In this document: piece after piece, positions 51,363 through 52,506 of the stretch
Layout: the number at the start of each line of letters is the position of its first letter
How positions within the stretch are numbered: the first letter of the stretch is position 1
Assembly: GCA_002729125.1 (NCBI GenBank)
Contig: PBTQ01000074.1
Span: 1-52,506, forward strand
Direction: 5' to 3'
DNA length: 52,506 bases
DNA from: Acidimicrobiaceae bacterium
Lineage (GTDB): Bacteria; Actinomycetota; Acidimicrobiia; Acidimicrobiales; Aldehydirespiratoraceae
Program-made: the position numbers and the translations under genes
The notes under the pieces: model-generated
What the model was told of the DNA's origin: nothing
Database searches by the model: none
Seen by the model: the letters and a program-made list of their open reading frames with translations, nothing else

Positions 51363-51731
51363 TCAGTCGTAGATCGCCAGGACTTGGGCGAGCGTGATCA
51401 GGCCGATGACGAGAAGGTTCACCACCCTGAACACAACGATTGGTGCTTTCGCCATCACCGCCCCGAACGGCGTGGATGCCACCACTGCGGGCATCGACTT
51501 CTGCAGTGCGGCGAAGTCTTGGAAGATGCCATCCCACCAGATGATCACCCAGAGCGAACCGAGGACGACGAAAGTGGCCAAGGCCAACTTGATGCTGTCA
51601 CTCAGCGCCGACACGTCCCCGAAGACGAGCATCGCAAGCGTGGCCGAGACCGCGGCCGTGTACGGAAAGATGATCGCACGGCCATCTGCCGCCCGGGTCT
51701 CAATGACCGTTGTCCAGGTCTTCTCATCCAT
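51363..51731 (-). CDS. hypothetical membrane protein
   Basis: 122 aa MDEKTWTTVIETRAADGRAIIFPYTAAVSATLAMLVFGD...; ACGGAGG RBS; about three hydrophobic segments. Confidence 0.7.
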   Translation of the reverse strand: MDEKTWTTVIETRAADGRAIIFPYTAAVSATLAMLVFGDVSALSDSIKLALATFVVLGSLWVIIWWDGIFQDFAALQKSMPAVVASTPFGAVMAKAPIVVFRVVNLLVIGLITLAQVLAIYD

Positions 51732-51787
51732 TGTTTTTGTACCTCCGTAGGTTGGTTGACTCACCGGTCGGCGAGAACGTGGGCGCC

Positions 51788-52411
51788 TCAGGCGACCCGA
51801 ATGGCGACCAGACCTTCCATGCTTCCTGCCGTCGGTTCCCCGGGAGCCGACTCGAGCAGTTGAAGAAGGGAAGCGTCGGGAGTGCCCGAGCGGGCCGCGT
51901 CGATGTCGTCGATCGAGCTTGCGTTCGAACACAGGCCGATGCTGAACGGGTTTGGCTCGGCCAAGGTGAAGACCGTCTGTGTGATGCCTGATGATGCATG
52001 TTGGGCGTCGGCCATCTGATGGGTCCAGGCGACTGACGCACCCCACTGACGGGGGTCGACCTGCCAGTTCGTCACTGCGACCGCCCCGGGCGGCTCCCGC
52101 AAGGGGCCGGCGACATGCGTCACCCGTGCCATGAAATCCTCGGCTGGCGCATCGAGGTGCTCAGCGAAGGATCGTTGTGCTGCCATGAAATCGGCATCAC
52201 CAATGAGCTGGGCGTTCATCGCCATCAACTCGCTGTGAGAAGAGAACATGTCGGCGATCCACATCCGGCCGAAGCGGCCGAGAACGACTGAGTACACCGT
52301 GGCGCTTCTGCCGGTGATCGAGTTGGCCCTCGAGATCAGATCGATCAACTCGGGGGCAGCTTCGGCAGAGTGCCCCGGCTTCAGCTGAAGGTGGCGATTG
52401 AACATGAACAA
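51788..52411 (-). CDS. uncharacterised protein, possible tandem dimeric alpha/beta-barrel (NIPSNAP/ABM-like)
   Basis: 207 aa; TTG start with GGGAG 7 nt upstream (alternative ATG 52405). Confidence 0.6.
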   Translation of the reverse strand: MFMFNRHLQLKPGHSAEAAPELIDLISRANSITGRSATVYSVVLGRFGRMWIADMFSSHSELMAMNAQLIGDADFMAAQRSFAEHLDAPAEDFMARVTHVAGPLREPPGAVAVTNWQVDPRQWGASVAWTHQMADAQHASSGITQTVFTLAEPNPFSIGLCSNASSIDDIDAARSGTPDASLLQLLESAPGEPTAGSMEGLVAIRVA

Positions 52412-52506
52412 GTGGAATCTCCCGATTCGTGATGGTTCGTCTAACCCCTACGTCGCGGACGGTAGGAGAGGCTGGTTGTGAAATTCTTGCGGTCGTCGGT
52501 GCTGGA

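Noticed and set aside
51162-51863. 233-aa + ORF after the 96-aa protein
   Set aside because: Runs through the 51307 hairpin and antisense to the 51363 membrane protein; composition typical of an antisense shadow

Overview
High-GC actinobacterial chromosome segment; gene content (caa3 oxidase, WhiB, MshC-like ligase, small SARP) suggests an Acidimicrobiia-like lineage, which is an inference. About 55 CDSs and one tRNA-Arg(CCT) are supported. Most are housekeeping or metabolic: caa3 cytochrome oxidase operon, serS, a dehydratase/reductase pair, paired CrcB, pdxH, a CcdA/TlpA operon, whiB, orn, dut, lysC, GH3 and GH2 glycosidases, msrA, thiolase, 3-hydroxyacyl-CoA dehydrogenase, an MFS exporter, and tandem cysS/mshC-like genes. 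No CRISPR array, transposase, integrase, phage block or rRNA was recognised. The signals most worth a second look are: (1) a 272-bp intergenic region downstream of whiB packed with serial long inverted repeats; (2) an identical AT-rich 14-mer, CAAGAATTTCACAA, upstream of two small-protein genes 47 kb apart; (3) a right-end island with a small SARP regulator, small uncharacterised proteins and a 19-bp perfect GCAA hairpin; (4) a translationally coupled threonine-dehydratase-like/ornithine-cyclodeaminase-like pair; (5) a subtilisin-inhibitor-like lipoprotein with a predicted P1 Lys; (6) an orphan reading frame that looks frameshifted; (7) a DUF3499-like ORF running antisense through a DUF983 gene. 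All calls come from reading the sequence and ORF track by eye; no searches were run.
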